Of a DNA stretch of 64,000 bases, positions 27,468 through 35,171 are shown one piece after another. Every line of letters starts with the position of its first letter. Within the stretch, counting starts at the first letter, position 1. Both the position numbers and the translations under genes were made by a program. Under the pieces are notes generated by a model. The model was not told the origin of the DNA and did no database searches. It saw only the letters and a program-made list of their open reading frames with translations. Source of the DNA: an uncultured Lachnospiraceae bacterium. GTDB taxonomy: Bacteria; Bacillota; Clostridia; Lachnospirales; Lachnospiraceae. The stretch is from NCBI GenBank assembly GCA_910585345.1, contig CAJUDS010000001.1, positions 237,108 to 301,107 on the forward strand, written 5' to 3'.

Positions 27468-27562
27468 ACGTTTACGACAATGGACGCACACGTCCGCATA
27501 GAGAATTTCACTACATTCGCAGCACGCGGACGGCGCAGACGGAAACGGCCAAAGTCGTTTCC
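27468..27562 (+). repeat. 95-nt structured repeat element, copy A
   Basis: Aligns with the reverse complement of 39828-39921: 77 of 91 positions identical from TTACGA to GTTTCC, and 12 of the 14 differences are transitions. Predicted structure: outer stem CGTCCGCAT / GCGCAGACG enclosing hairpin TTCGC-AGCAC-GCGGA, then a 9-bp hairpin GGAAACGGC-CAAA-GTCGTTTCC. The flanking genes (tgt, yajC) run opposite to the orientation given, so it is not a simple 5' leader. Candidate ncRNA or dispersed structured repeat; the family is not identified. Spurious ORFs run across it. Confidence 0.65.
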
Positions 27563-27618
27563 TACAACGAATATCATACATAAAAAAAAAGAATACGGCA
27601 AGCCTTTTCTGCCGAAAT

Positions 27619-28767
27619 CTACAAATCACTCTGTTCCTGCATTCCATCCAGTTTTGCTTTTTTGTAGGACGCAAAACTGCCTGCATCCAGCGCATCCCTG
27701 ATTTCAGCCATCATCGTATTGTAGAAATAAAGATTGTGCAGCACGCAGAGCCGCATGCCCAGCATTTCTCCGGCCTTCAGCAGATGACGGATATAGGCTC
27801 TGGAATACCTTCTGCAGGCAGGACAGCTACAACCTTCCTCGATCGGACGCTGATCCAGCTCATATCTGGCGTTGAACAGATTGCGTTTTCCCTGGTTCGT
27901 ATATACATGCCCATGCCGTCCGTTCCGGGACGGATACACACAATCAAAAAAATCAATTCCCCGTTCGACGCCTTCCAGTATATTGGCAGGCGTACCTACT
28001 CCCATCAAATAAGTAGGCTTATCTGCGGGCAGGTGCGGTACGGTTTCTTCCAAAATCTCATACATCTCCTCATGACTTTCCCCCACTGCAAGACCGCCTA
28101 CCGCGTAACCGTCAAGATCAAGTTCCGCTATCCTCCTGGCATGTGCGACACGGATGTCCGCAAAAACAGCCCCCTGATTGATGCCAAACAGCATCTGCTC
28201 TTTATTAAGCGTCTCTTCCAGACGATTCAGCCTTGCCATCTCCTCTTTGCAGCGCACAAGCCACCGATACGTCCGGTCCACGGAATTTTGCACATAAATT
28301 CTGTCCGCCTTACTGGACGGACATTCATCAAACGCCATGGCTATCGTAGATGCAAGATTGGACTGAATTTGAATGCTCTCCTCGGGACCCATAAAGATCT
28401 TCCTGCCGTCAATGTGGGAGTGAAAGCAAACTCCCTCTTCCCTGATCTTCCGCAGGCCTGCCAGGGAAAACACCTGAAAACCGCCGGAATCGGTAAGAAT
28501 CGGCTTGTCCCAAGACATAAACTTATGCAGGCCGCCCAACTGTCTGATTTTCACATCTCCCGGTCTCACATGCAGATGATACGTATTGGAAAGCTCCACC
28601 TGTGTGCCAATCCCTTCCAGATCTTCTGTAGAAACAGCCCCCTTTATGGCGGCTGCCGTTCCTACGTTCATAAACACAGGAGTCTGTATTATGCCATGTA
28701 CCGTATGGAGCTGCGCCCGTTTCGCACGGCCCTCCTGTTTCAGCAGACGGTATCTCTTCTGTTCCAT
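27619..28767 (-). CDS. tgt: Queuine tRNA-ribosyltransferase
   Basis: 382 residues. Exchanges guanine-34 for preQ1 in tRNAs with GUN anticodons. FMNVGTAAAIKG, the catalytic TDSGGFQVFSL near residue 90, QGAVFADIR, GGLAVGE, the nucleophile region VYPSRNGRHGHVY and the zinc site CSCPACRRYSRAYIRHL are all present. It is 6 nt downstream of the VanY-type gene. queA and ruvAB, frequent neighbours, are not in view. Confidence 0.96.
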   Translation of the reverse strand: MEQKRYRLLKQEGRAKRAQLHTVHGIIQTPVFMNVGTAAAIKGAVSTEDLEGIGTQVELSNTYHLHVRPGDVKIRQLGGLHKFMSWDKPILTDSGGFQVFSLAGLRKIREEGVCFHSHIDGRKIFMGPEESIQIQSNLASTIAMAFDECPSSKADRIYVQNSVDRTYRWLVRCKEEMARLNRLEETLNKEQMLFGINQGAVFADIRVAHARRIAELDLDGYAVGGLAVGESHEEMYEILEETVPHLPADKPTYLMGVGTPANILEGVERGIDFFDCVYPSRNGRHGHVYTNQGKRNLFNARYELDQRPIEEGCSCPACRRYSRAYIRHLLKAGEMLGMRLCVLHNLYFYNTMMAEIRDALDAGSFASYKKAKLDGMQEQSDL

Positions 28768-28773
28768 ATCCTT

Positions 28774-29859
28774 TTATAAACTGTCCACAAATTCTTCCAG
28801 ACAGATTCCTTTCTCTTTCATGACGGTAGCCGCCTCTTTTCCCACATAACGGAAATGCCACGGCTCATATTCAATACTTGTTATGTACTCTTTTCCTTTT
28901 GGATAGCGCAATGTAAAACCATACTCACAGCTATGCTCTTCCAGCCACTTTCCTGCTTCCGTGTCTCCGAATCCCTCGTTCAGGGAAAAATAACTGTCAC
29001 ATACAATGTCAAGGGCAAGTCCGATCTGATGCTCGCTGGCGCCCGGCACAGTAACCGCCTGCGAAGATATCTTATAAGCATCCATATAGCTCATGCCTTT
29101 TCCCATATACGCTTTGATTTTACGGTTGAAAAGTACCTGCTGACGGTTCAGGTCACGGTAAGGCGAACAGATTACCAGATTGATGCCGTCGTTTTTGGCT
29201 GCCTGCAGCATAGCCAGAAGATCGTCAATAATCCGTATATCGCACTTCATAGAGCCCTTAATCGTTCCCAGCTCAAACGTATAATCGTCCGGAATCGGAT
29301 GCTGCTTGTTGATCAGCAGAAGACGCCAGTCACTTTTATCAAATACCATTTCCTCCGGTGTCACCTGCATTTCATTGGTTTCTTGCAGCTCTTCCGCAGC
29401 GGCGTCGTTTTCCTCCAGAATTTCATCCAATGTGTATTTGTCAATATCTTCCATATTTTCCAGTTCCGTGTCTTCATAGCCGTCCAGAACATCTATGTCG
29501 TCCAGTACGTCTTCCGTATCGATCAGACTTTCCGCTGTAGAACTCCCCGCTGCGCTTTCCGGCCTTTTGTTTGCCATAACCAGTTCCATTCTGTTATCTG
29601 CCAGAAACAACATGGATTGATCCGTTAATTCCATATCCTCAAAAATAGGAAAGGAAAAACTGCTGCTCATGACGAAAAAAAGAAAAGCGACAGCGACGCA
29701 GGCGTATTTTTTACCGTTAGAAGCAAAATAGCGCGCTACAAAAATACAGGCGCACGCAATGAAAACAAACGGAAACAGCAGCCATTTCACCAGTTTATTC
29801 TTTTTTCCCAATTTATAATACCGGAAAATTAAATTTTCCTTTGCTGTTTTATTTCCCAT
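28774..29859 (-). CDS. D-Ala-D-Ala carboxypeptidase, VanY/M15B family, membrane-anchored
   Basis: 361 residues from MGNKTAKENL (GAGGA 6 nt upstream; the ATG two codons earlier abuts that site). Two hydrophobic segments lie near the N-terminus (about 22-42 and 50-70), then an acidic low-complexity linker, then the M15B zinc peptidase: SEHQIGLALDIV (zinc His and Asp), and EPWHFRYVG with the catalytic Glu and zinc His. It trims peptidoglycan stem peptides outside the cell. No van regulatory genes are present, so a housekeeping wall role is likelier than glycopeptide resistance. Confidence 0.9.
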   Translation of the reverse strand: MGNKTAKENLIFRYYKLGKKNKLVKWLLFPFVFIACACIFVARYFASNGKKYACVAVAFLFFVMSSSFSFPIFEDMELTDQSMLFLADNRMELVMANKRPESAAGSSTAESLIDTEDVLDDIDVLDGYEDTELENMEDIDKYTLDEILEENDAAAEELQETNEMQVTPEEMVFDKSDWRLLLINKQHPIPDDYTFELGTIKGSMKCDIRIIDDLLAMLQAAKNDGINLVICSPYRDLNRQQVLFNRKIKAYMGKGMSYMDAYKISSQAVTVPGASEHQIGLALDIVCDSYFSLNEGFGDTEAGKWLEEHSCEYGFTLRYPKGKEYITSIEYEPWHFRYVGKEAATVMKEKGICLEEFVDSL

Positions 29860-29895
29860 GCTCATTCCTCATCAGTAGTACTTTCGTACAGAGTT

Positions 29896-29925
29896 ATATT
29901 AGCACAGATAGATCCCCTTTCTCAA
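29896..29925 (-). promoter_or_regulatory. Promoter of vanY-type gene, tgt, yajC
   Basis: Minus-strand TTGAGA (29920-29925), 18-nt spacer, TAATAT (29896-29901), about 37 nt before the ATG. Divergent from aroC. Confidence 0.65.
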
Positions 29926-29988
29926 TGCTTTTTTCATTCTTTTTTTATATTTTTTATTATACGCCGTCCGGACACCCTGATTTATCAC

Positions 29989-30035
29989 TTGAGAAATACT
30001 CCCGTATTCATTATACTAAACATAACGATTATAAG
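29989..30035 (+). promoter_or_regulatory. aroC promoter with start-site operator-like dyad
   Basis: TTGAGA (29989-29994), 17-nt spacer, TATACT (30012-30017). The sequence ATAACGATTATAA (30022-30034), identical over 13 nt to the leuB dyad, covers the expected start site, a position that suits repression. GGAGGA for aroC follows directly. Confidence 0.65.
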
Positions 30036-30050
30036 AGGAGGATATAAACT

Positions 30051-31151
30051 ATGGCAGGGTCAACATTCGGAAAATGTTTTACGGTAACGACATGGGGAGA
30101 ATCCCACGGTCCGGCTCTGGGGGCGGTTGTCGACGGTTGTCCCGCAGGGCTTCCCCTGTGCGAAGCGGATATTCAATATTATCTGGACCGGCGCAGACCT
30201 GGACAGACTGCTATATCCACGCCGCGCAAAGAAGCTGATCAGGTGCGCATACTGTCGGGCGTCTTCGAAGGCCGGACAACCGGCACGCCGATTTCCCTTA
30301 TAGTGGAAAATACATCGCACAAGTCCGGAGACTATCAACAGATTGCCTCCTGTTACCGCCCCGGCCATGCCGACTATACTTTTGACCAGAAATACGGACT
30401 ACGGGACTACCGCGGCGGAGGACGCTCCTCCGGCAGGGAAACGATCGGTCGTGTGGCGGCAGGCGCAATCGCTCTTAAACTGCTCAAGGAATTAGGGATT
30501 ACATTCTGCGCCTATACAAAATCCATCGGCCCTGTCAAAACCTCCGATACCGTATTTGACAAAGACGCAATCCGCAAGACGCCCACGGCAATGCCTGATT
30601 ATGAGGCCAGCCGGCAGGCGGAAGCCTACTTGCAAAGCTGCATGGCCCAGAAGGACTCTGCGGGCGGCGTGATCGAATGCCGCATCGACGGAATCCCTGC
30701 CGGAATTGGCGAACCGGTGTTCGACAAACTCGACGCCAGCCTTGGAAAAGCCATATTATCCATCGGCGCCGTCAAAGCAGTGGAAATCGGCGACGGTTGC
30801 CGTACAGCCCTGGCAAAGGGCTCTGAAAACAATGATGCGTTTGTCAGCCGCTGCGGACGGATTACAAAAAAGACAAACCACGCGGGCGGTATTTTAGGAG
30901 GTATCAGCGATGGAAGCGCCGTCCTCCTGCGGGCCTATATAAAGCCCACGCCGTCCATTTTTCAAAAACAGGACACCGTCAGCCAGGATGGCGAAAACAT
31001 AACGATTGCAATCGAGGGAAGGCATGATCCCGTGATTGTTCCCCGGGCCGTAGTAGTGGTTGAAGCTATGGCTGCCCTGGCAGTTACGGATCTGCTGTTC
31101 GAAAATATGCATGCCCGAATGGAAAATATCATATCTTTTTACCGAAAATAA
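30051..31151 (+). CDS. aroC: Chorismate synthase
   Basis: 366 residues. Converts EPSP to chorismate with reduced FMN. Signatures: GESHGPALGAVVDGCPAGLPL, RRRPGQ, the GHADYTFDQKYG...RDYRGGGRSSGRETIGRVAAGA core, and C-terminal RHDPVIVPRAVVVVEAM. It is the only long biosynthetic gene on the plus strand and stands alone, without other shikimate genes. AGAGGAGGA lies 7 nt before the ATG. A possible operator at the start site links it to branched-chain control. Confidence 0.96.
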   Translation: MAGSTFGKCFTVTTWGESHGPALGAVVDGCPAGLPLCEADIQYYLDRRRPGQTAISTPRKEADQVRILSGVFEGRTTGTPISLIVENTSHKSGDYQQIASCYRPGHADYTFDQKYGLRDYRGGGRSSGRETIGRVAAGAIALKLLKELGITFCAYTKSIGPVKTSDTVFDKDAIRKTPTAMPDYEASRQAEAYLQSCMAQKDSAGGVIECRIDGIPAGIGEPVFDKLDASLGKAILSIGAVKAVEIGDGCRTALAKGSENNDAFVSRCGRITKKTNHAGGILGGISDGSAVLLRAYIKPTPSIFQKQDTVSQDGENITIAIEGRHDPVIVPRAVVVVEAMAALAVTDLLFENMHARMENIISFYRK

Positions 31152-31171
31152 TCCTGTTGCAAATATCCGTC

Positions 31172-31206
31172 AAAAATGCCGGAGAAATAGGAAATCTCCG
31201 GCATTT
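31172..31206. terminator. Terminator between convergent aroC and ilvC
   Basis: AAATGCCGGAGA (31174-31185) / TCTCCGGCATTT (31195-31206), a perfect 12-bp stem. On the minus strand five T follow (better for ilvC); on the plus strand only three T. Confidence 0.85.
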
Positions 31207-31235
31207 AAAACCTATGGACAACGACCGTGCGTCTG

Positions 31236-32252
31236 TCAGTTATTGATCAGCTTATCTTCATCGCTCCAGCTATATAATTTTCTGATTTCCGCTCCGACTA
31301 CTTCCGCAGGATGTTCAGAAGCAAGTTTCCGCATTGCGCGGAAATGTACCTGTTTTCCGGCAGGAGACATATCCAGTAAAAACTCTTTTGCAAAAGAGCC
31401 GTCCTGGATATCGGCCAAAATTTTCTTCATCGCTTTTTTCGTCTCTTCTGTTATAATCTTCGGCCCTGTTACATAATCCCCATATTCCGCCGTATTGGAA
31501 ATGGAATACCGCATACCGGAAAAACCGGACTGGTAAATCAAATCCACAATCAGTTTCATTTCATGAATACACTCAAAATATGCATTTCTGGCATCATAGC
31601 CCGCCTCAACCAGCGTTTCAAATCCTGCCTGCATCAGCGCGCATACACCCCCGCACAGTACGGCCTGTTCCCCAAAAAGATCGGTTTCTGTTTCCGTACG
31701 GAAAGTCGTTTCCAGTACGCCTGCCCTTGCTCCACCAATACCAAGCGCATACGCAAGCGCCGTATCTTTTGCCTTTCCCGTATAGTCCTGCTCCACTGCA
31801 ACCAGACAGGGTACGCCCTTACCGGCCTGGTATTCGCTTCTTACCGTATGGCCCGGCCCTTTGGGCGCTATCATTGTCACATCCACATTGGCAGGCGGTA
31901 CGATACAACCGAAATGAATGTTAAAACCATGGGCAAACATCAGCATATTCCCCTCTTCCAGATTGGGTGCAATATCCTGTTTGTAAAGGTCCGCCTGTTT
32001 TTCATCATTGATCAGAATCATAATGATATCTGCCCGCTTTGCAGCTTCAGCGGCTGTAAACACCTCAAATCCCTGCTCCTGCGCTTTCGCCCAGGACTTG
32101 GATCCTTCATACAGGCCGATGATCACATTGCAGCCCGATTCCTTTAAATTCAACGCATGCGCATGCCCCTGGCTGCCATAACCAATCACTGCAATCGTTT
32201 TTCCTTCCAGCAAAGAAAGATTACAATCCTCCTGATAATAAATATTTGCCAT
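31236..32252 (-). CDS. ilvC: Ketol-acid reductoisomerase
   Basis: 338 residues from MANIYYQEDCN (GGAGGAAGAGGAA upstream; an ATG five codons earlier lies before that site). Class I KARI. Cofactor motif IGYGSQGHAHALNLKESG; APKGPGHTVRSEY, GGARAGVLETTFRTETETDLFGEQ (metal-binding) and CIHEMKLIVDLIYQSG are present. It converts acetolactate to 2,3-dihydroxy-isovalerate. Second gene of ilvN-ilvC. Confidence 0.97.
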   Translation of the reverse strand: MANIYYQEDCNLSLLEGKTIAVIGYGSQGHAHALNLKESGCNVIIGLYEGSKSWAKAQEQGFEVFTAAEAAKRADIIMILINDEKQADLYKQDIAPNLEEGNMLMFAHGFNIHFGCIVPPANVDVTMIAPKGPGHTVRSEYQAGKGVPCLVAVEQDYTGKAKDTALAYALGIGGARAGVLETTFRTETETDLFGEQAVLCGGVCALMQAGFETLVEAGYDARNAYFECIHEMKLIVDLIYQSGFSGMRYSISNTAEYGDYVTGPKIITEETKKAMKKILADIQDGSFAKEFLLDMSPAGKQVHFRAMRKLASEHPAEVVGAEIRKLYSWSDEDKLINN

Positions 32253-32348
32253 TTCCTCTTCCTCCATTATTTATATTTACATTTTCTTAATACTATGACT
32301 GCAGCGCAAGGACGCATTGCCGGCACAGCAGCCGTATATCCCTTCCCG

Positions 32349-32852
32349 TCAATCCTCAATATATACCACATCTTCTATGCCTCTGCCCAGACCAGCAATA
32401 CCGGTTCTGGCCAGCTCCAATATCTCATACCCCTCCAGAAGACTCAAAAACGCTTCTATTTTCGCCTGGTTTCCTGTCAGTTCAATCGTAAGACTGTCCT
32501 TGCACACATCAATAATTTTCGCACGAAAAATATCCGTCACGCCGATCACGCCTTCCCGCTCGGATGCACCCGCCTTTACCTTGATCAGCGCCAGTTCACG
32601 GTACACGCTTTTCTCCGGTTTCAGCTCACGGATATCCCTTACATCCACAAGCTTCGCCACCTGCTTTTCAATCTGATCCAGAATTTCATCGTCCCCGCTG
32701 GCTACGATCGTAATACGGGTAAACCGTGGATCCGCCGTTACGCCTGCCGTAATGCTCTCAATATTGTACCCCCGCCTTGAGAAAAGGCCTGAAATGCGGC
32801 TGAGTACGCCCGACGTATTATCTACCAGAAGCTGAAATACTTTCTTATTCAT
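32349..32852 (-). CDS. ilvN: Acetolactate synthase, small (regulatory) subunit, copy 1
   Basis: 167 residues with an N-terminal ACT domain (LLVDNTSGVLSRISGLFSRRGYNIESI) and the C-terminal ALS_ss_C domain. It binds valine and activates and feedback-inhibits the large subunit. It has the standard ilvN/ilvH layout and sits first in ilvN-ilvC, without an adjacent ilvB. It is more canonical than the second copy and probably partners the ilvB at 22387-24072. A strong promoter is at 32919-32947. Confidence 0.95.
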   Translation of the reverse strand: MNKKVFQLLVDNTSGVLSRISGLFSRRGYNIESITAGVTADPRFTRITIVASGDDEILDQIEKQVAKLVDVRDIRELKPEKSVYRELALIKVKAGASEREGVIGVTDIFRAKIIDVCKDSLTIELTGNQAKIEAFLSLLEGYEILELARTGIAGLGRGIEDVVYIED

Positions 32853-32918
32853 AATGACTCCTTCTCATTGACTGCATACATTTGACCGCCGTATAAAGAC
32901 ACCGTCTGCATCTCATTC

Positions 32919-32996
32919 ATTCTAGCAACAAACATTTTACTTGTCAACGTATGCATATACGGAATATATAGTATAATATATGGTTATAACGATACC
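32919..32996 (-). promoter_or_regulatory. ilvN-ilvC promoter with upstream operator-like site
   Basis: Minus-strand TTGACA (32942-32947), 17-nt spacer, TAGAAT (32919-32924), a near-consensus promoter. Upstream at 32982-32996 is GGTTATAACGATACC, which shares TTATAACGAT with the leuB dyad and is centred about 77 nt before the inferred start. Confidence 0.7.
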
Positions 32997-33021
32997 CTTT
33001 CCGTCTGATGCCCGTTATCCC

Positions 33022-33510
33022 TTATCCGGAAATGTCGGTGCATTTGGGAAGCGCAAGCGTCCCGGTTCTCGCCACTTCCACAATACTGATGGACTGCAGC
33101 AGTGTAATCAGCAATGCGGTGCGTTCCGGCACATCGCAGATCTGTATCATCATCTGGTGTTTTGACATGTCCACAATCTGCGCTTTCATAATCTCGCACG
33201 TCTCCATAATATCCCGTCTGTTTCCTTTGTTGAACTTCACCTTCACAAGCATCAGTTCCCGGCTGATGCTTTGGGACTCGTCAAACGTTTTTACTTTAAT
33301 AATATCCAGCTTCTTATTCAACTGCTTTTCAATCTGCTCAATCGTTCTCTCGTCGCCGCTGCTGACAATTGTCATACAGGACACCTGTGGGTCGTCGGTC
33401 TCCCCTACCGCCAGACTGTCAATGTTAAAACACCTTCTGGAAAAAAGCCCCGCTACCTTACACAGGACGCCGGAGCGGTTCTCCACCAGAACAGAATAAA
33501 TCCTTTTCAT
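33022..33510 (-). CDS. Acetolactate synthase, small subunit, copy 2
   Basis: 162 residues of the IlvN family: N-terminal ACT domain (VLVENRSGVLCKVAGLFSRRCFNIDSL) and ALS_ss_C domain. It is clearly diverged from the copy at 32349-32852. It lies 13 nt after the second ilvB on the same strand and is its probable dedicated partner. The diverged ACT domain may change valine sensitivity; that is inference. Confidence 0.92.
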   Translation of the reverse strand: MKRIYSVLVENRSGVLCKVAGLFSRRCFNIDSLAVGETDDPQVSCMTIVSSGDERTIEQIEKQLNKKLDIIKVKTFDESQSISRELMLVKVKFNKGNRRDIMETCEIMKAQIVDMSKHQMMIQICDVPERTALLITLLQSISIVEVARTGTLALPKCTDISG

Positions 33511-33523
33511 ACTATGCTCCCTC

Positions 33524-35140
33524 CTATTTTACCAGATCCATCGGGTCAATCAGACATTCCATCAAAACAGAAACGTCTTTTTCCAGAAATCTGTCAATTG
33601 CCTCATCCGCTCCATCCATACTGCAAAGACGAATAAAAGGAAGATCGTACGCCGCCGCCAGCTTTTCCAGATCAGGACTGCCGGACAGATCCACCACCGA
33701 ATAATGGTCCTGGTATGTATAGTGCTGATATTCCCGCACCATACCCAGATAATTGTTTTTCAGCACGATAATCTTCACCGCCACCCCGTGCTGGCGCATC
33801 GTTGCCAGTTCCATCATGGACATCTGAAAAGAACCGTCTCCGCACACCGCGATTACCTGGCGGGAGGGATCCCCCAGTTTCGCCCCCATGGCTGCCGGAA
33901 TTGCATATCCCATTGTTCCCATACCGCCAGAGGTCAGGAAACGCCCCTCTCTGACAATATGATAACTGCAGGACCAGATCTGATTCTGGCCGACATCCGC
34001 CACATAGACGCCTGTCCTCTCCATTTTTTCCGAAAGCATCCGGATCAGAGCCGCCGGATCTACATACGCGGGATTTGGATGTCTGACAGGCTGCATTGTT
34101 TCCCGGTACCCGTTCAGTGTCTGAATCCATTCCTCATGCCTGCATGAAAATTCCTGCTCCGCAAAATCATGGAAAATGTGCCTGATATCACCTACCAGCG
34201 GAATTGTCGGTCCCACATTTTTACCAATCTCCGCCGGATCTACATCAATGTGCACCAGCACTTTGTTTTCTGTAATCAGATCAGGCTGGTTCACCGCACG
34301 GTCCGCCACACGTGCTCCCGTCATAATCAACAGATCCGATTCGTTCATTGCACGGTTGGCATAGCCCTTGCCGTTATTGCCCACCATACCGAAATACATC
34401 GGATGTTCGGTCGGCATAGCGCCGATTCCCATCATTGTGGAAACCACAGGCAGCCGGTGTTTTTCCACAAAAGCTCTCAGTTCCTGCTGCGCCCCGCTCA
34501 AAAGCACACCGCCGCCCACACAGAGAATGGGTTTTTTGGCAGATTTCAGCTCCCGGATTACTTTCTGGATCTGTACCGCGTGACCCTTCACCGTCGGCTT
34601 GTAAGTACGCAGATTTACTTCTTCCGGATAGAGAAAACTGCGCACCGGTGCATTCTGCACATCGATCGGCACATCGATCAATACCGGTCCTTTACGGCCT
34701 GTAGAAGCAATATGAAACGCTTCTTTCATAATACGCGGAATTTCATTGGCATCCTTTACAAGATAACTGTACTTGACAAACGATTCCGCCGCTCCTGTTA
34801 TGTCCGCTTCCTGGAACACATCGGAGCCAAGCAGTTCACTGTTCACCTGCCCCGTGATACATACAAGCGGAATACTGTCCGCAAACGCCGTAGCAATGCC
34901 CGTCAGCAGATTTGTCGCCCCCGGACCGCTTGTCACCGCACACACGCCTACCTTTCCCGTCACTCTGGCAAGCCCGCTGGCTGCATGTGCGGCATTTTGT
35001 TCCGTACGGATTAAAATACTCCTGATTGTTGAGTGTAATATGCTGTTATAAAACGGGCATATCGCCACACCCGGATAACCGAACAGCGTATCCACGCCTT
35101 CTGCCTCCAGACATTGAATCATTACATCCGCTCCATTCAT
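33524..35140 (-). CDS. Acetolactate synthase, large subunit, copy 2
   Basis: 538 residues. The ThDP enzyme fold is intact: FGYPGVAICPFYNSI, the catalytic Glu in RTEQNAAHAASGLAR, and GDGSFQMSMMELATM...LKNNYLG. It differs from the canonical copy in the N-terminal loop (GVAICP in place of GGTILN) and is shorter. It is paired with its own small subunit and is only 31 nt after metH, so co-transcription with metH is possible. The ilvN-like partner argues for an anabolic AHAS rather than catabolic AlsS. Confidence 0.93.
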   Translation of the reverse strand: MNGADVMIQCLEAEGVDTLFGYPGVAICPFYNSILHSTIRSILIRTEQNAAHAASGLARVTGKVGVCAVTSGPGATNLLTGIATAFADSIPLVCITGQVNSELLGSDVFQEADITGAAESFVKYSYLVKDANEIPRIMKEAFHIASTGRKGPVLIDVPIDVQNAPVRSFLYPEEVNLRTYKPTVKGHAVQIQKVIRELKSAKKPILCVGGGVLLSGAQQELRAFVEKHRLPVVSTMMGIGAMPTEHPMYFGMVGNNGKGYANRAMNESDLLIMTGARVADRAVNQPDLITENKVLVHIDVDPAEIGKNVGPTIPLVGDIRHIFHDFAEQEFSCRHEEWIQTLNGYRETMQPVRHPNPAYVDPAALIRMLSEKMERTGVYVADVGQNQIWSCSYHIVREGRFLTSGGMGTMGYAIPAAMGAKLGDPSRQVIAVCGDGSFQMSMMELATMRQHGVAVKIIVLKNNYLGMVREYQHYTYQDHYSVVDLSGSPDLEKLAAAYDLPFIRLCSMDGADEAIDRFLEKDVSVLMECLIDPMDLVK

Positions 35141-35171
35141 TCTCTCTTCTCCCGTCCTTTTATTCTTTCCA

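Noticed and set aside
27468..27562. Hammerhead ribozyme in the repeated element
   Set aside because: CUGAUGA and the unpaired GAAA core are not both present or placed correctly, and copy A breaks the partial match.
27416..27601. N-terminal extension of yajC carrying an FSMRTCASIVV-like peptide that also appears at copy B
   Set aside because: The similarity comes from the shared nucleotide element. Neither frame has a ribosome-binding site, the changes do not preserve the peptide, and yajC has a strong start at 27415.
28774..29859. Glycopeptide-resistance cluster
   Set aside because: Only a VanY-type peptidase is present, without vanRS, vanH, a van ligase or vanX, and it sits with tgt and yajC.
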